From contig NC_092341.1 in assembly GCF_046630445.1 (NCBI RefSeq), positions 30,518,001-30,582,000 on the forward strand: DNA of 64,000 nucleotides, written 5' to 3'. Shown in pieces: positions 35,166 through 46,200 of this stretch. A model generated the notes under the pieces. That model worked only from the letters and a program-made list of their open reading frames with translations. It did not search any database and was not told where the DNA came from. Made by a program: the position numbers and the translations under genes. Position 1 is the stretch's first letter, and every line of letters begins with the position of its first letter. Source of the DNA: Rutidosis leptorrhynchoides (Eukaryota; Streptophyta; Magnoliopsida; Asterales; Asteraceae).

Positions 35166-36032
35166 CCCGACTCAACCTCCGAGTGTTAGTTCAAAATTCT
35201 TTTTCTAGTGCTTCATAAATCATAAATAATAAGAGAAAGAAAAGAAAATTAACCGAGATAAGAGAGCCTAATTCAGTAAGTTGGGTTAGCCTAGATAAAG
35301 TACATTTGTTAAGCATCAAAGTCTTTAGCAAAGCGTTGTTTAGGTAAGTGACCTTAAAAACCGGAATCAGTTACTAAATGGGTGATAATAATATTACAGC
35401 AAAAACAACGGAAAAAACTGTAGCAGTATCTCGCTTTTGATGTCCTTGATTAAACCAGAAACTGTAAAAGGCTTAGAGCTTCAATTGGAAGATATTGATA
35501 ACCAGCAAGAAAGGTTCATTCAAATTTTGCAATACATAAGAAAATAGCCTAAGCATGTAAAAATAATACTTCAGAACATGTCTATTGTCTATAAATATAG
35601 AAAGCTAGCCCAAGATTTTATTTACATAAATCAGAAAAAAAATAAAAAAAAATAAAACATAAGCAAATAGTAAACAGGGATCTGTTGTCCTTAGGTTGGA
35701 GTCAGATGCAAAGTAAGGTACTATTTGGCACATTACTCGCCCAGAAAAAATGAACCTTCAGTTTTTGATGAGTCACTATAGTTTAAATCTAATTTACATT
35801 TACATTTAAATAATAAATAGAAATAGATAGATATCAGAGACAAAACCAAATGCATATTCATATACTTTAGTATTGACTAAGTCAGACTTAGTTTTTAAGC
35901 TCTATGTGTTATCAACCAATTTCCATACACAACTTTTAAGATGAACAAATTCTCAGGCAACTCTACTAAAAAACATTAAAGGAAACATAACATGAATTTA
36001 TCTCATGAATTAAACATGTCACATGATATTAA
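35166..36032. other. Downstream flank of F-box gene A
   Basis: Non-coding. From about 35430 it aligns with 54120-54600 and 63250-63960 (shared stretches such as GTTGATTAAACC-like and TTCATTCAAATTTTGCAATAC), so it is the duplicated 3' flank of the F-box family rather than unique DNA. Confidence 0.75.
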
Positions 36033-36054
36033 GAGCTCTGGGAGTGGGGTGCGT

Positions 36055-36087
<33 letters not shown>

Positions 36088-36196
36088 CCCCCCCGGGCTC
36101 ACACCCCGCCAACAACATTACCACTCCCCTCTGTTCCGGTTGAGTCAGTCACGCCTGACATGCCAAGTGACCTGGGTCACCACTCCCAGTGCTCTA
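36033..36196. mobile_element. Small TIR element (PIF/Harbinger-like MITE) with poly-C core
   Basis: Ends GAGCTCTGGGAGTGG and, complemented, TAGAGCACTGGGAGTGG. It is flanked by ATTAA on both sides (36028-36032, 36197-36201). The two paralogous flanks at about 40285 and 54650 read straight through this point without it, which supports an insertion. About 164 bases, non-coding. The TTA/TAA-type target suggests PIF/Harbinger, which is inference. Confidence 0.7.
36056..36086. repeat. Poly-C run of 31 bases
   Basis: Uninterrupted C run in the middle of the MITE, followed by G and seven more C. The length is prone to sequencing error and to real instability. Confidence 0.85.
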
Positions 36197-36346
36197 ATTA
36201 AGCCACTAGTAGCTCTATTCGTCTTACATATCCTAACATATATGGAAAAAGTTACAAAGAATCAAGATTAACTTGATAAATTAATTCCCAAAAGACTCTT
36301 ACAGTATTTCAAACAATTGAACCAAAGATGAGTAGCTAGCTAAGTT

Positions 36347-36561
36347 CTACCAGTTTGGTTTCAACTCAACTGAACAGAAATAGTCATCCGATAAGTCAAA
36401 AATACTTGTGCAATAAAAAGAGTCATCCCATATGCCAAGAATACTTGGGCTGTCATCTGTTAGAATCTCCCATTTATCATTATCGATATTCTTGAACTCA
36501 ATATCTTTTCGGTTTGACTTTTTCTTTGCCATCATTCCACTTATCATGGGCTTAAAGAAGT
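36347..36561 (-). pseudogene. Detached C-terminal tail of gene A
   Basis: The reading ISGMMAKKKSNRKDIEFKN through WEILTDD to SVELKPNW matches the C-terminus of gene C, but it lies in another frame than gene A because of a one-base difference near 36562-36570. It is unlikely to be made as part of the gene A protein. Confidence 0.75.
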
Positions 36562-37926
36562 CTAAAAATATTCATTAAGAATGTATATGGTTACGTATTT
36601 GGGATGACAAAGCGTAATGAGTGCATCAAAAAATGAAAGATGCCAATGCAAATAACTTTTATGTGAATGTGAATAATATGATAGTTGTTCTACGTTAGTA
36701 GATGGAACTGCGAACCTTATTTCGCGATCAATGTTCAGCGGCTCATAACTCATATTGCTTATCTCGATATCAAATTTGCTTGATAAACTGAGTAGTTCCC
36801 TCATCGTAAGGAAGAAAGAACGATCAACAGTATGAAACAAATGTAATTCAAGCTTGATATATTCAGGAACATTACTAGATAGAAACATGAGACTAGGCAT
36901 TGTTTTGCCGTCGTAACTCAAATGATGTAACTTTGGAGCATTAAATTGTATTATGTCAATCTTCTTACTTACACGGAGTGTGAGGGTCAGTCGTTTCAAA
37001 GAAGAATTTGTAAAATCCCACCTTTCTGAAATCCAATCCCGAATTACAAGGTCCAAAATCTCGAGAGAAAGTAATTTTGATTTGATCATGTCAAAAAATT
37101 CGACGTCTATGGTCACACCATCTAATGATAATTTAGTCACACTTGTTAATGAAGCCATGTTGAATGTCTTCATAGGGTGAAACTCAGATAACCCCACGTG
37201 GTAGGAAAACAAGCGAAGATCAGGGACATCATCAATATTCAAAACATCAAATGGTCTCGCTGTCATTAACTTCAGTTCTTGAAGATAACGGAGATTTTTT
37301 ACCAGAACTGTCTTCATATCAGAGCGAATTGAAAGGTCTATTTTCTCGAGTAAGATACAAGTAGAGAATAAGGTATTAACTGCCTCTTCACTTATCTTCA
37401 CACGTTCCAACTTGAGTACGCGTAGGTTCAAACAGTTGATCACAGGATTGCGACTCACCGTTTCAATTGGGGATGAACGATTAGCAATTACAGACAGAGT
37501 ATGTAGGTTTTTCCCGGAGAATATCTCATCCGGAAGTATTATATTACTATCAGAACCATAACAGATACGGATGGAATGCTCTTTGAAACTACTTTTGGAA
37601 GCTACTGTTGGGATCCATTTATTAGCAAGATGAGAAGCCAACTTGTTGTCGAGTTTCAGTTTCAAACTTTCGATTGGTATGTTGTTTTGAACATACTTAG
37701 ACATGGTGCGATCCATAAACTGAATGTAATCTCTTTCTTTTTTGTCACTAAAAAATTCTGAGATTTTATAAAACCCGAGATGAGGGATGGTAGACCAAGC
37801 ATGTGACCATGTTTTGGACAACACACACGTACGAGCCGCTTCTTGTACCGGCAACAATGATTGTATACGTTGAATCAATTCCACCGGGACAACGTCGGGT
37901 TGTGATCTGTTCTGCATTGCCTCCAT
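36562..37926 (-). CDS. Gene A: F-box/LRR protein, C-terminally shortened
   Basis: 454 codons, single exon. Residues about 12-50 are an F-box (VPVELIQRIQSLLPVQEA, RTCVLSKTWSHAWSTIP), the SKP1-binding part of SCF ubiquitin ligases. Residues about 140-340 carry irregular leucine-rich repeats (LRVLKLERVKISEE, SLEILDLVIRDW), the likely substrate-binding surface. Gene C (54814-56370) is a close paralogue of 518 codons. Gene A stops early because one base is missing near 36562-36570 relative to gene C, so the last ~66 residues fall out of frame. The start is conserved: both genes have TTGTATTCCTTCAG and ATTCATAACT just before ATGGAGG. A TATA-like TAATATATAATC lies near 37985 on the minus strand. It may still make a protein lacking the tail, or be a recent pseudogene. 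Confidence 0.8.
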   Translation of the reverse strand: MEAMQNRSQPDVVPVELIQRIQSLLPVQEAARTCVLSKTWSHAWSTIPHLGFYKISEFFSDKKERDYIQFMDRTMSKYVQNNIPIESLKLKLDNKLASHLANKWIPTVASKSSFKEHSIRICYGSDSNIILPDEIFSGKNLHTLSVIANRSSPIETVSRNPVINCLNLRVLKLERVKISEEAVNTLFSTCILLEKIDLSIRSDMKTVLVKNLRYLQELKLMTARPFDVLNIDDVPDLRLFSYHVGLSEFHPMKTFNMASLTSVTKLSLDGVTIDVEFFDMIKSKLLSLEILDLVIRDWISERWDFTNSSLKRLTLTLRVSKKIDIIQFNAPKLHHLSYDGKTMPSLMFLSSNVPEYIKLELHLFHTVDRSFFLTMRELLSLSSKFDIEISNMSYEPLNIDREIRFAVPSTNVEQLSYYSHSHKSYLHWHLSFFDALITLCHPKYVTIYILNEYF

Positions 37927-40425
37927 ATAGAGTTATGAATGCTGAAGGAATACAACACATTGAATATTCCTAATAACAGAACAATGATTATATATTAATA
38001 GAAACAGGTTAAAGTAAAAACACGTTTATATCCAAATTAAGCAGCAAGACAGAATATTTATTAAGTGAACACTATTCATTGCAAAAAAATATGATAATTC
38101 CAGAAGTCGTAGTATGCCTCCCAATGACAGAGTGGTCCAAAACAGCTTCTCCACTATAGTGGGAGGAATAGATACGTGTTTCGTTGAGTTAGAATGCTTA
38201 TCTATTCAACTTATTATTTTATTATTTTATATTAGGCTATAAATATAATCAGTCAATATTGACTCAACATTCAAAAACATATACCAAAAACTAAAATAAA
38301 AATCAAGCAGTTTAATATTTAATCAAAGTATCATCCTCATCCCAATCCTAAATCCTAATCTTAATCATATTAACGGTCTATCAATATATAATAGTATATA
38401 ATAGTCTATAGTATAGTCTATCAATATAATATTTTAATAAATTTGAAATCTGTTACAAATAATATATTGTAAACTATTTGGGATCTTGCCTTGCTGTCAA
38501 ACATTCTTCTTGTTAGTGTAACATTTATTTATAATTATAGTAAATCAAGATACTAAAGTTATATAAAATAAAAAAATAATGCTTAAATTAACAGCTTCTA
38601 ATATTAAGATCTGAAGCTTCAAATGATTGCATCAGACAAGTAATTCCTAAACAACAAACAACCAGAGTTTGCAAGTAACAGATATAAACACTCTAGTTGA
38701 CAGAATATGATAAAAAAAAGTACAATCGAATTTGAACCTAAATATACACCTAGCAGCAAATTAACGTCTTTGCAAAAAAGAAAATATGAATGCCAACACT
38801 ACTGTTCACTATTATTTCATCAATACAAAAACAAACGAGATTAGTTACTACTCCTATAAAATGCAATTAAATACAAATTTCAATATCAATCTGTTGGCCA
38901 GGATATGATTTATTGAAATAATATTTTTTCTTGTTTTATCTTATTCTGACACACTTTATCAACAATAGCAGAAGGGAAGAAAGGAATCCGGAGGAGAGTC
39001 GACCAAGTTATAAACTCAAGTGTAGAACTCACTCCCCAAAACTAGCTTAAAGGATAGGGGAACACCCAAGTTTATAACCACTAATTAAGTTTGTTCACCC
39101 ACCGATGTGGGATCCCAAACCTTAACTAATGTGGATCGTAACACAAACATACTTTAATTAAATTGAAAAATAACACCTGATGATATACAACCCTAAATTC
39201 ACAAATAAATTAGGCAAAACAAATTGGTGACAAAACCCTAATTTAATTTCAAATTAAAATCGCACCAGGTGAAAAAATTGGAAGAGTTGAGCTGAATATG
39301 AAAGTTACTTTGTTAAACACTTCAACTTTAATTGAAAATCAGATGAGCTTGGTACGTATCTTTCACCCTAGCTTCAACTTCTCGTTCTGTGAATATGGTA
39401 TGTATCTTTACCCTCCCTTCAATTTCTCGTTCTGATTAGGTTTTCAATTTTGAGTTTTTGAACGCACGACACTATGACCTGTTATTTGTTTGCCCTAGTT
39501 TTGGACCCAAACAGGTTTGGGAACGACTTGTTGGGCTCAAATTAGTTGTTGGACTTTTTAAAATATTTGAACTCAAACATGTGTATGGTAAGGTAAATTT
39601 GTCAAAATACCCTTAAATCTCAAAGTGTTAAACAGGTGTATTTCCTGATTTTTCGTAAATAACTTTAGGACGTGTTTCTTTTTTGAGTGTAGTGGTGGTG
39701 TTTCTTTTTTGTGTTAGTTGGAACTATTGTGATGATGTGTTAAAATATAATTGGGTTAAGTATTATATGAGAATAAAAATAATATTTTTAAATTAATAAA
39801 AAAAATAAAATGAACAAGTGACACACGTTTCTTTTGGTTTCACTTTTTAACTGACGCCTAAGAAACGCCTAAAGTGACACACGGATACGGGAGGAGGGAG
39901 ACATTTCTTGGTGTCCACCTGGGCAGGTGACCTCGTCACTTGACCCCGATACAAGTGGTCTAAGATCAAGTATGGTATCTTTTCTTACCGGTTTATAAAA
40001 TGCTACTATTCATATATACATATACATGATCATACACATATTATGTTCATCATAATTCAAGAAGCAGTCTAAAAAGCGATTAAGTTAGATAAAGAAAACT
40101 TGAATTTCATATGCATATATAGTATTGACAGCGCAGGGTTATCAGCCAAATTCTAAATGCATCTTTTTAACACAAGTTCACCTTAATGTTAGAAGCATCT
40201 ATAAAAGGCGAAATGAGCTATCAAATGAAACATTTCTCACGCAATTTTTTTAATTCCTATCATGAATTACCCATGTCACATGATATTAAACAAGCTCTAG
40301 TAGCTCCATTCACCTTAAATATCCAAACAAACATGGAAAAATGTTTACAAGGAAACACGAATAATTTACTAAATTACATGCCAAAGACCTCAAATAACTG
40401 AACCAAAGGGGAATAGGTATAGGTT
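37927..40425. other. Intergenic region between gene A and gene B
   Basis: No convincing gene. The first ~60 bases are gene A's 5' leader. About 38990-39150 has ACCCACCGATGTGGGATCC and related short inverted motifs that often mark small LTR (TRIM-like) remnants; I cannot define its ends. From about 40150 to 40425 it is gene B's downstream flank, paralogous to 35900-36345 and 54540-54813. The rest is AT-rich with nothing recognised. Confidence 0.55.
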
Positions 40426-41227
40426 CTACCAGTTTGGTTTCAACTCAAGTGAAAAGCAGTTAAAGTCATCTGATATGTCAAGAATACTAGTGCAAGGATC
40501 TGTTAGGATTTCCCATTTTCCATTACCAGGATTCTTGAACTCGATGTCTTTTCGGTCAGACGTTTTCTTTGCCATCATTCCACTTATCATGGGCTTGAAG
40601 AAGACGAAATAGCATTCCTCGAGACTACAAATCTTTTTACTATATATAGTTACGTATTTGGGATGGAAAATCGTAACAAGTGCATCAAAAAATGACAGTT
40701 GCCCCTGCAAGAATTTATGTGAATCTGCATAATATGATAATTGTTGCACGTTCGTAGATGGAATTGGGAACCTTAATTCCCGATCCTCGTTATTAATGTT
40801 CGGCGGCTCACGACCCATATATTTTATTTCGATATCAAATTTGCTTGATAAATTGACTACTTCTCTCATTTTAAGGAAGAAGGAATGATAATTATGATTC
40901 CACAAACTTAGAGTAAGCTTAATATAATCAGGAGCATTATTCAATGGAAACAGAAGACTAGGCATTGTGTCGCACGTGTAACTCAAATGAAGTAACTTCG
41001 GAGCATAAACTTGTATGTCAATCCGCCTTTTTTCATGAATTATTAAGGTCAGTCTTTTCAATGAAGAACTCGCTAAATCCAACATTTCCAGAGGCCAATT
41101 TTGTATTGTCATGTACAAAATCTCGAGATAATGTAATTTCGATTTAATCATGTCAAGAAACGCAACGTCTATGATGAACCCATGTAATGATAATTCAGTC
41201 ACACTCGTTAATGAATCCATGTTAAAT

Positions 41228-42312
41228 CACTACTACAAAAATGAGAATAGAAACTCCTTTTCTAAACCTGTTTTTTTAAAAAGTGCAAAAAACCGGTTCC
41301 AAAAAAAATTGCAAACCGGTTTTTAAAAAAAAGTAAATTGGCGACCGGTTTTTTAGAAAAACCGGTTTCAAAAGTATATTTTCGAAACCGGTTATTTAAG
41401 AAAACAGGTTTGGACTTTGCAAATCTGTTTTTTTATAAAACCGGTCTTATTTTTCCTCCTTTTTTTGAGCGGGTAACGAAAAATCAAACAAAAATTCAAA
41501 ACTTTATATTTTCCCTCCTTCCACCATCTCCTTCTACTCCCCACTTAATATTTTTCCTCATGTATATCTTTCTAGCTTCTTTCCACAACAACTTCTCTTG
41601 GTGCAATATTTAGCTTCAGTGCCTTTTGCTTCAAGAACTTGTATGCTTTTATAGTTTTTTTCTTCATTGGAGAGATACTTGTATTTGCCACTCAGGTAAT
41701 CTCCTTTCGTTCATTCATCTTCTTTGATGACATTATAATACTCACTGACAAACTTTTTGCCTAGTATTAATTACAAGTTGGTCTATTGTAGGGTCCCATA
41801 AAATTCGTGTGTCTGCATACTGTTAAACCAAGTTTGAGACACCATCAATAATACAAAATAAATTGAGGAAGGTGTTGTATACAGCGAAGTGCTGACCTGA
41901 TGTTGAAGCCATTTTGTATATCTTACGAATCTTGGTGTCTAGACTCTAGATCCATTTTGTTTATGATTCCAAATTTAATTAGTTTACATGAAAGTAGTCA
42001 CATAACTATCTAACATAATTAGTTGCAAACCAATTTCTAAATTAGTATGAAGAGATTTGGACTATAAGCATAAACAAATAAAATAAAATAAAATAAAAAA
42101 GGAGAAAGCAAACTGGTTTTATGTAAAAAACAGGTTTGGAAGGTTGGGTTTGCAAACCTGTTTTTAGCAGAAAACCGGTTTGGAATGTTTGGTTTGCAAA
42201 ACTGTTTTAAAACCAGTCTGGACTTTGCAAACCCCTATGCATACAAACCGGTTACAAAACCGGTTTGGAAGCCCCTAAAAACCGGTTTGAAAAGGCCTTT
42301 TTTGTAGTAGTG
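41228..42312. mobile_element. Non-autonomous CACTA (En/Spm) transposon in gene B
   Basis: Ends CACTACTACAAAAA and its inverted copy (TTTTTTTGTAGTAGTG at the right), with a 3-bp AAT duplication (41225-41227, 42313-42315). Both subterminal regions are full of ACCGGTTT/AAACCGGT repeats, about ten copies, which in this family bind the transposase. The 1085 bases contain no transposase. The middle (about 41480-41800) is pyrimidine-rich and may derive from a transposase leader. Confidence 0.93.
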
Positions 42313-42867
42313 AATGTCTTCATAGGTTTAGAAAAAAATAAGTTCCACGGCGTAATGTAAGAAAACAAGCGAAAATTAGGAACATCATTAAATATCAAAA
42401 TGGTGTCATATGATACGCCAAATTTTCCTGATGAGATTATTTTGAGCTCTTGAAGATAACAAAGATTTCTAACCTTAATCGTCTTCAAACCATAAGCATA
42501 TGAAATGCTTGTTTTCTCGAGTAAGATACTAGTAGAGATTAAGATATCAAGTACCTCTTCACTTATCTTCACATGTTCCAACTCGAGTACTCTTAGGGAT
42601 ACACAGCTGATCACGGGATTGCGACTCATTGAAATAAATGAAAACCAAGGAGAAGGAGAAAGAACTCTTAATAACAAAGTATGTAGGTTCGATCTCTCAG
42701 GAAAATATCTCATCCGGAAATACATATGAATACTTACTTTTGACTACATCACATATTTCGAGCGAAAGCTCCTTGAGACAACTTTGGGTTCCTACGGTTT
42801 GAATCCATTTATTAGCAAGAGAAGCCTACTTGATATGTAGCTTCAGATCAAAACTTTCTATTGAAAT

Positions 42868-43203
42868 TGTTAAAATGTAATGTTTTTCTAGAATTGTCTA
42901 GATTAATTATAGATAGTAGATATTTAAGTATAGATATTTAGTAAGTGATAATATGTAGAAATCACTAGATTAGCTAGAAGATTCTAGCTTGATCATTAGC
43001 CAACTTAAGATGGCTATAAATAGCCACCATGTATTGCAAAGTAGATGTACCAAAAATTTGAAGCAATAAAATCATTCTTTTAAAAACACTAAGTCTTCAT
43101 ATCCTACAAAACATCCCCTCATTTATAATAGTTCAACCAATATCACCACTAATTTGATACATTCAAAACTAAACATCAATTATAATTAACAACAATTCTA
43201 ACA
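42868..43203 (+). repeat. Copia 5' LTR
   Basis: Begins TGTTAAAATGTAATG and ends CAATTCTAACA. GGCTATAAATAGCC near 43013 includes the TATA box and is itself palindromic. Confidence 0.96.
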
Positions 43204-43205
43204 AG

Positions 43206-43218
43206 TGGTATCAGAGCC
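43206..43218 (+). promoter_or_regulatory. Copia primer binding site
   Basis: TGGTATCAGAGCC, the initiator tRNA-Met type, two bases after the LTR. Confidence 0.95.
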
Positions 43219-43245
43219 AGGTTTGAGCGTTCATTCAAGTACACC

Positions 43246-46200
43246 ATGACTACCGTTGGTGCATACAATATTCCCGTCCCCATCTTTGATGGCGACAACT
43301 ATGATTTTTGGAGTATTCGAATGAAGACATATTTTCAAGCACAAAGCTTGTGGGATATTGTCGAAGTCGGGTTTACAACTCCAAAAGAAGTCGAAACTCT
43401 GCCTGCGGAAGAACAAGAAAAATACAACAAAAATGTTGTAAGAAATGCTGCTGCTCTAGGCTATATTCAACAAGCCTTGACACCGTCTATTTTTCCACGA
43501 ATCATGGGAGCTACGACAGCCAAAGAGGCGTGGAAGATCCTTCAAGAAGAATTTCAAGGAAATGTCAAGGTGAGATCTGTTAAACTACTAACTCTAAGAC
43601 GAGATTTTGAAAATTTAAATATGAAAGACACCGAGACCGTAAAAGATTACTATTCTAGAATTAAAGAAATAGTAAATCAAATGAGAGCCTATGGAGATAA
43701 TATAACTGACAAAAGGATCGTAGAAAAGATACTTATCAGTATGTCCGAAAAATACGATCATGTCATTACCGCTATTGAAGAGTCAAAAGACATCGAGACT
43801 CTGTCAGTAACGGAATTAGTTGGCTCTCTAGAATCATACGAGGCTAGACTGAGTCGACGCAGTGAAAACTCACTTGAAAGTGCGTTTCAGTCTAAACTCA
43901 AAATAAGGTCTCAGAAATCTAATAATGAGGGGAAAAGAAATCTCGAAGTAAAGTCGAGAGGAGGAGAAAAACCCAGAACCGGGTTTGATCAGAGAAGAAA
44001 AAACTATCCTCCATGTGGTATCTGCAAAAAGACAAACCACTTGGAGAAAGATTGTTTCCACAAAGGGAAGCCACAATGCAATAATTGCAAAAGATTTGGG
44101 CATATAGAAAAAGATTGCCGATTAAAACAAAATCATCGAGCTAACTTCACGGAAGAAAGTGAAGATATTCCGGAGAACAAAAATCAACTATTCTATGCCT
44201 GTCATGTCGCAAATAAACAAAGGGACGATACTTGGTTGATCGACAGTGGGTGCAGCAACCACATGACAGGAGATGAAAAGTTATTTGATAGTATCAACAC
44301 CTCCGTAAAGTCCCGCGTTAAACTAGGGAATGGAGCGCTTGTTGACACTAAAGGCAAAGGTACGATAACTGTTCAAACTAATAACATCACTCGATCTATT
44401 AATGACGTTCTTTTAGTACCAAGCCTTGCAAGTAACTTGCTAAGTGTTGGACAAATGATGGAGCACGGATACTCTTTACTCTTCGAAGACAAATCATGCG
44501 TTATTCGTGACAAGAAAAATAACTATAAATTAATAGCCGAAGTGCCAATGGAGAATCGCAACTTTCTGCTTCGTTGGCAGTATATCCAAGACACGGCCAT
44601 GAAAGTTCAAGTTGAAGAATCATGGCTATGGCATCGAAGATTTGGCCACTTTAACTTTCACGCACTAAAAATCCTCCAACAGAAGAATATGATGAGAGAC
44701 TTGACGAACATAGAAGAGATCATCGACACGTGTGAAAGCTGTATGATGGGCAAGCAACATCGAAAACCTTTTCCTTGTGACAAAGCCTGGAGAGCGAAAG
44801 GTATACTAGAGCTGGTGCACACTGACGTTTGTGGACCAATGAGGACCCCGTCTCTTAACCAAAACAGGTACTTTATCCTCTTCATCGATGATTATTCTAG
44901 AATGACGTGGGTTTATTTCATGCGTGAAAAATCAGAAGTCTTCACGATATTCAAGAAATTCAAGAATTACGTAGAAAAGACTAGTGGCCATTATATAAAA
45001 ACACTAAGAAGTGATAGAGGAAAAGAATACACCTCTACACAATTTAATAAATTCTGTGAAGATGAAGGTGTTAAACGCCAACTCACTGTTGGTTACGCCC
45101 CTGAGCAAAATGGCGTCTCTGAACGTAAAAATAGAACTGTAATGGAAATGGCCAAAACGATGATACACGAAAAAGGCCTTCCAAACAGTTTCTGGGCTGA
45201 AGCTGTATACACGGCTGTATATATATTGAATCGATGTCAAACGAAAGCCGTAGAAAACAAGACTCCAATTGAGGCATGGAGTGGAAGGAAACCATCAGCA
45301 AAACACTTACGAGTTTTTGGATCTATCTGCTACATCCATATTCCTAAGGAGAAACGTCACAAGCTCCATGAAAAATCAGAAAAAGGAATATTCTTGGGCT
45401 ATAGCACACAATCAAAAGGCTACCGAGTCTATAACCTGAAGACCAATAACATCGTGATTAGCCGAGACGTAGAGTTTGACGAAGACGCTTCTTGGAACTG
45501 GGAAGAAGACAAAGTTGAAAAGCAAACATATCTGCCGCGGATATCTATAGAAACTCCAGCTCAACATCCACTACAAACAGAGCATTCTGGTCATGAAAGC
45601 ACAGGAGAAACAAGCCCTGCTACGCCAAGTTCTCCTTCGGCAACATTACCTTCAGCGCAAGAAGATTCAAGTCCGGAGTCAACACCGGGAAGAGTTAAAA
45701 AGTTAGCAGAGGTGTACGAGACTTGCAAATTCACAACTATAGAACCTGAAAGCTATGAAGTTGCATTGAAAGATGAAAAGTGGGTGGCTGCTATGAATGA
45801 AGAAATAAGAATGATTGAGAAAAACAACACATGGGAGTTAGTTGATCCTCCAGAAAATAAAGAAATCATTGGAGTTAAATGGGTTTACAAAACAAAGCTC
45901 AACCCTGACGGTTCTATACAAAAACACAAAGCAAGGCTAGTAGCTAAAGGCTACTCACAACAACAAGGAGTCGACTATAACGAAACTTTTGCACCAGTAG
46001 CTCGACTAGACACTATAAGAGCACTTGTGGCATTAGCAGCTCAACGAAGGTGGAAGATTCACCAACTAGATGTAAAATCAGCCTTTCTAAATGGATTTCT
46101 TGAAGAAGAAATATACGTCGAGCAACCACAAGGGTTCATTCAGAAAGGAAAAGAAGACCAAGTCCTGAAGCTAAAGAAAGCTCTATATGGACTTAAACAA

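Noticed and set aside
38990-39150. TRIM or small LTR element with GATGTGGGATCC
   Set aside because: The motif is suggestive, but I could not find paired ends or a target duplication, so no element was called.
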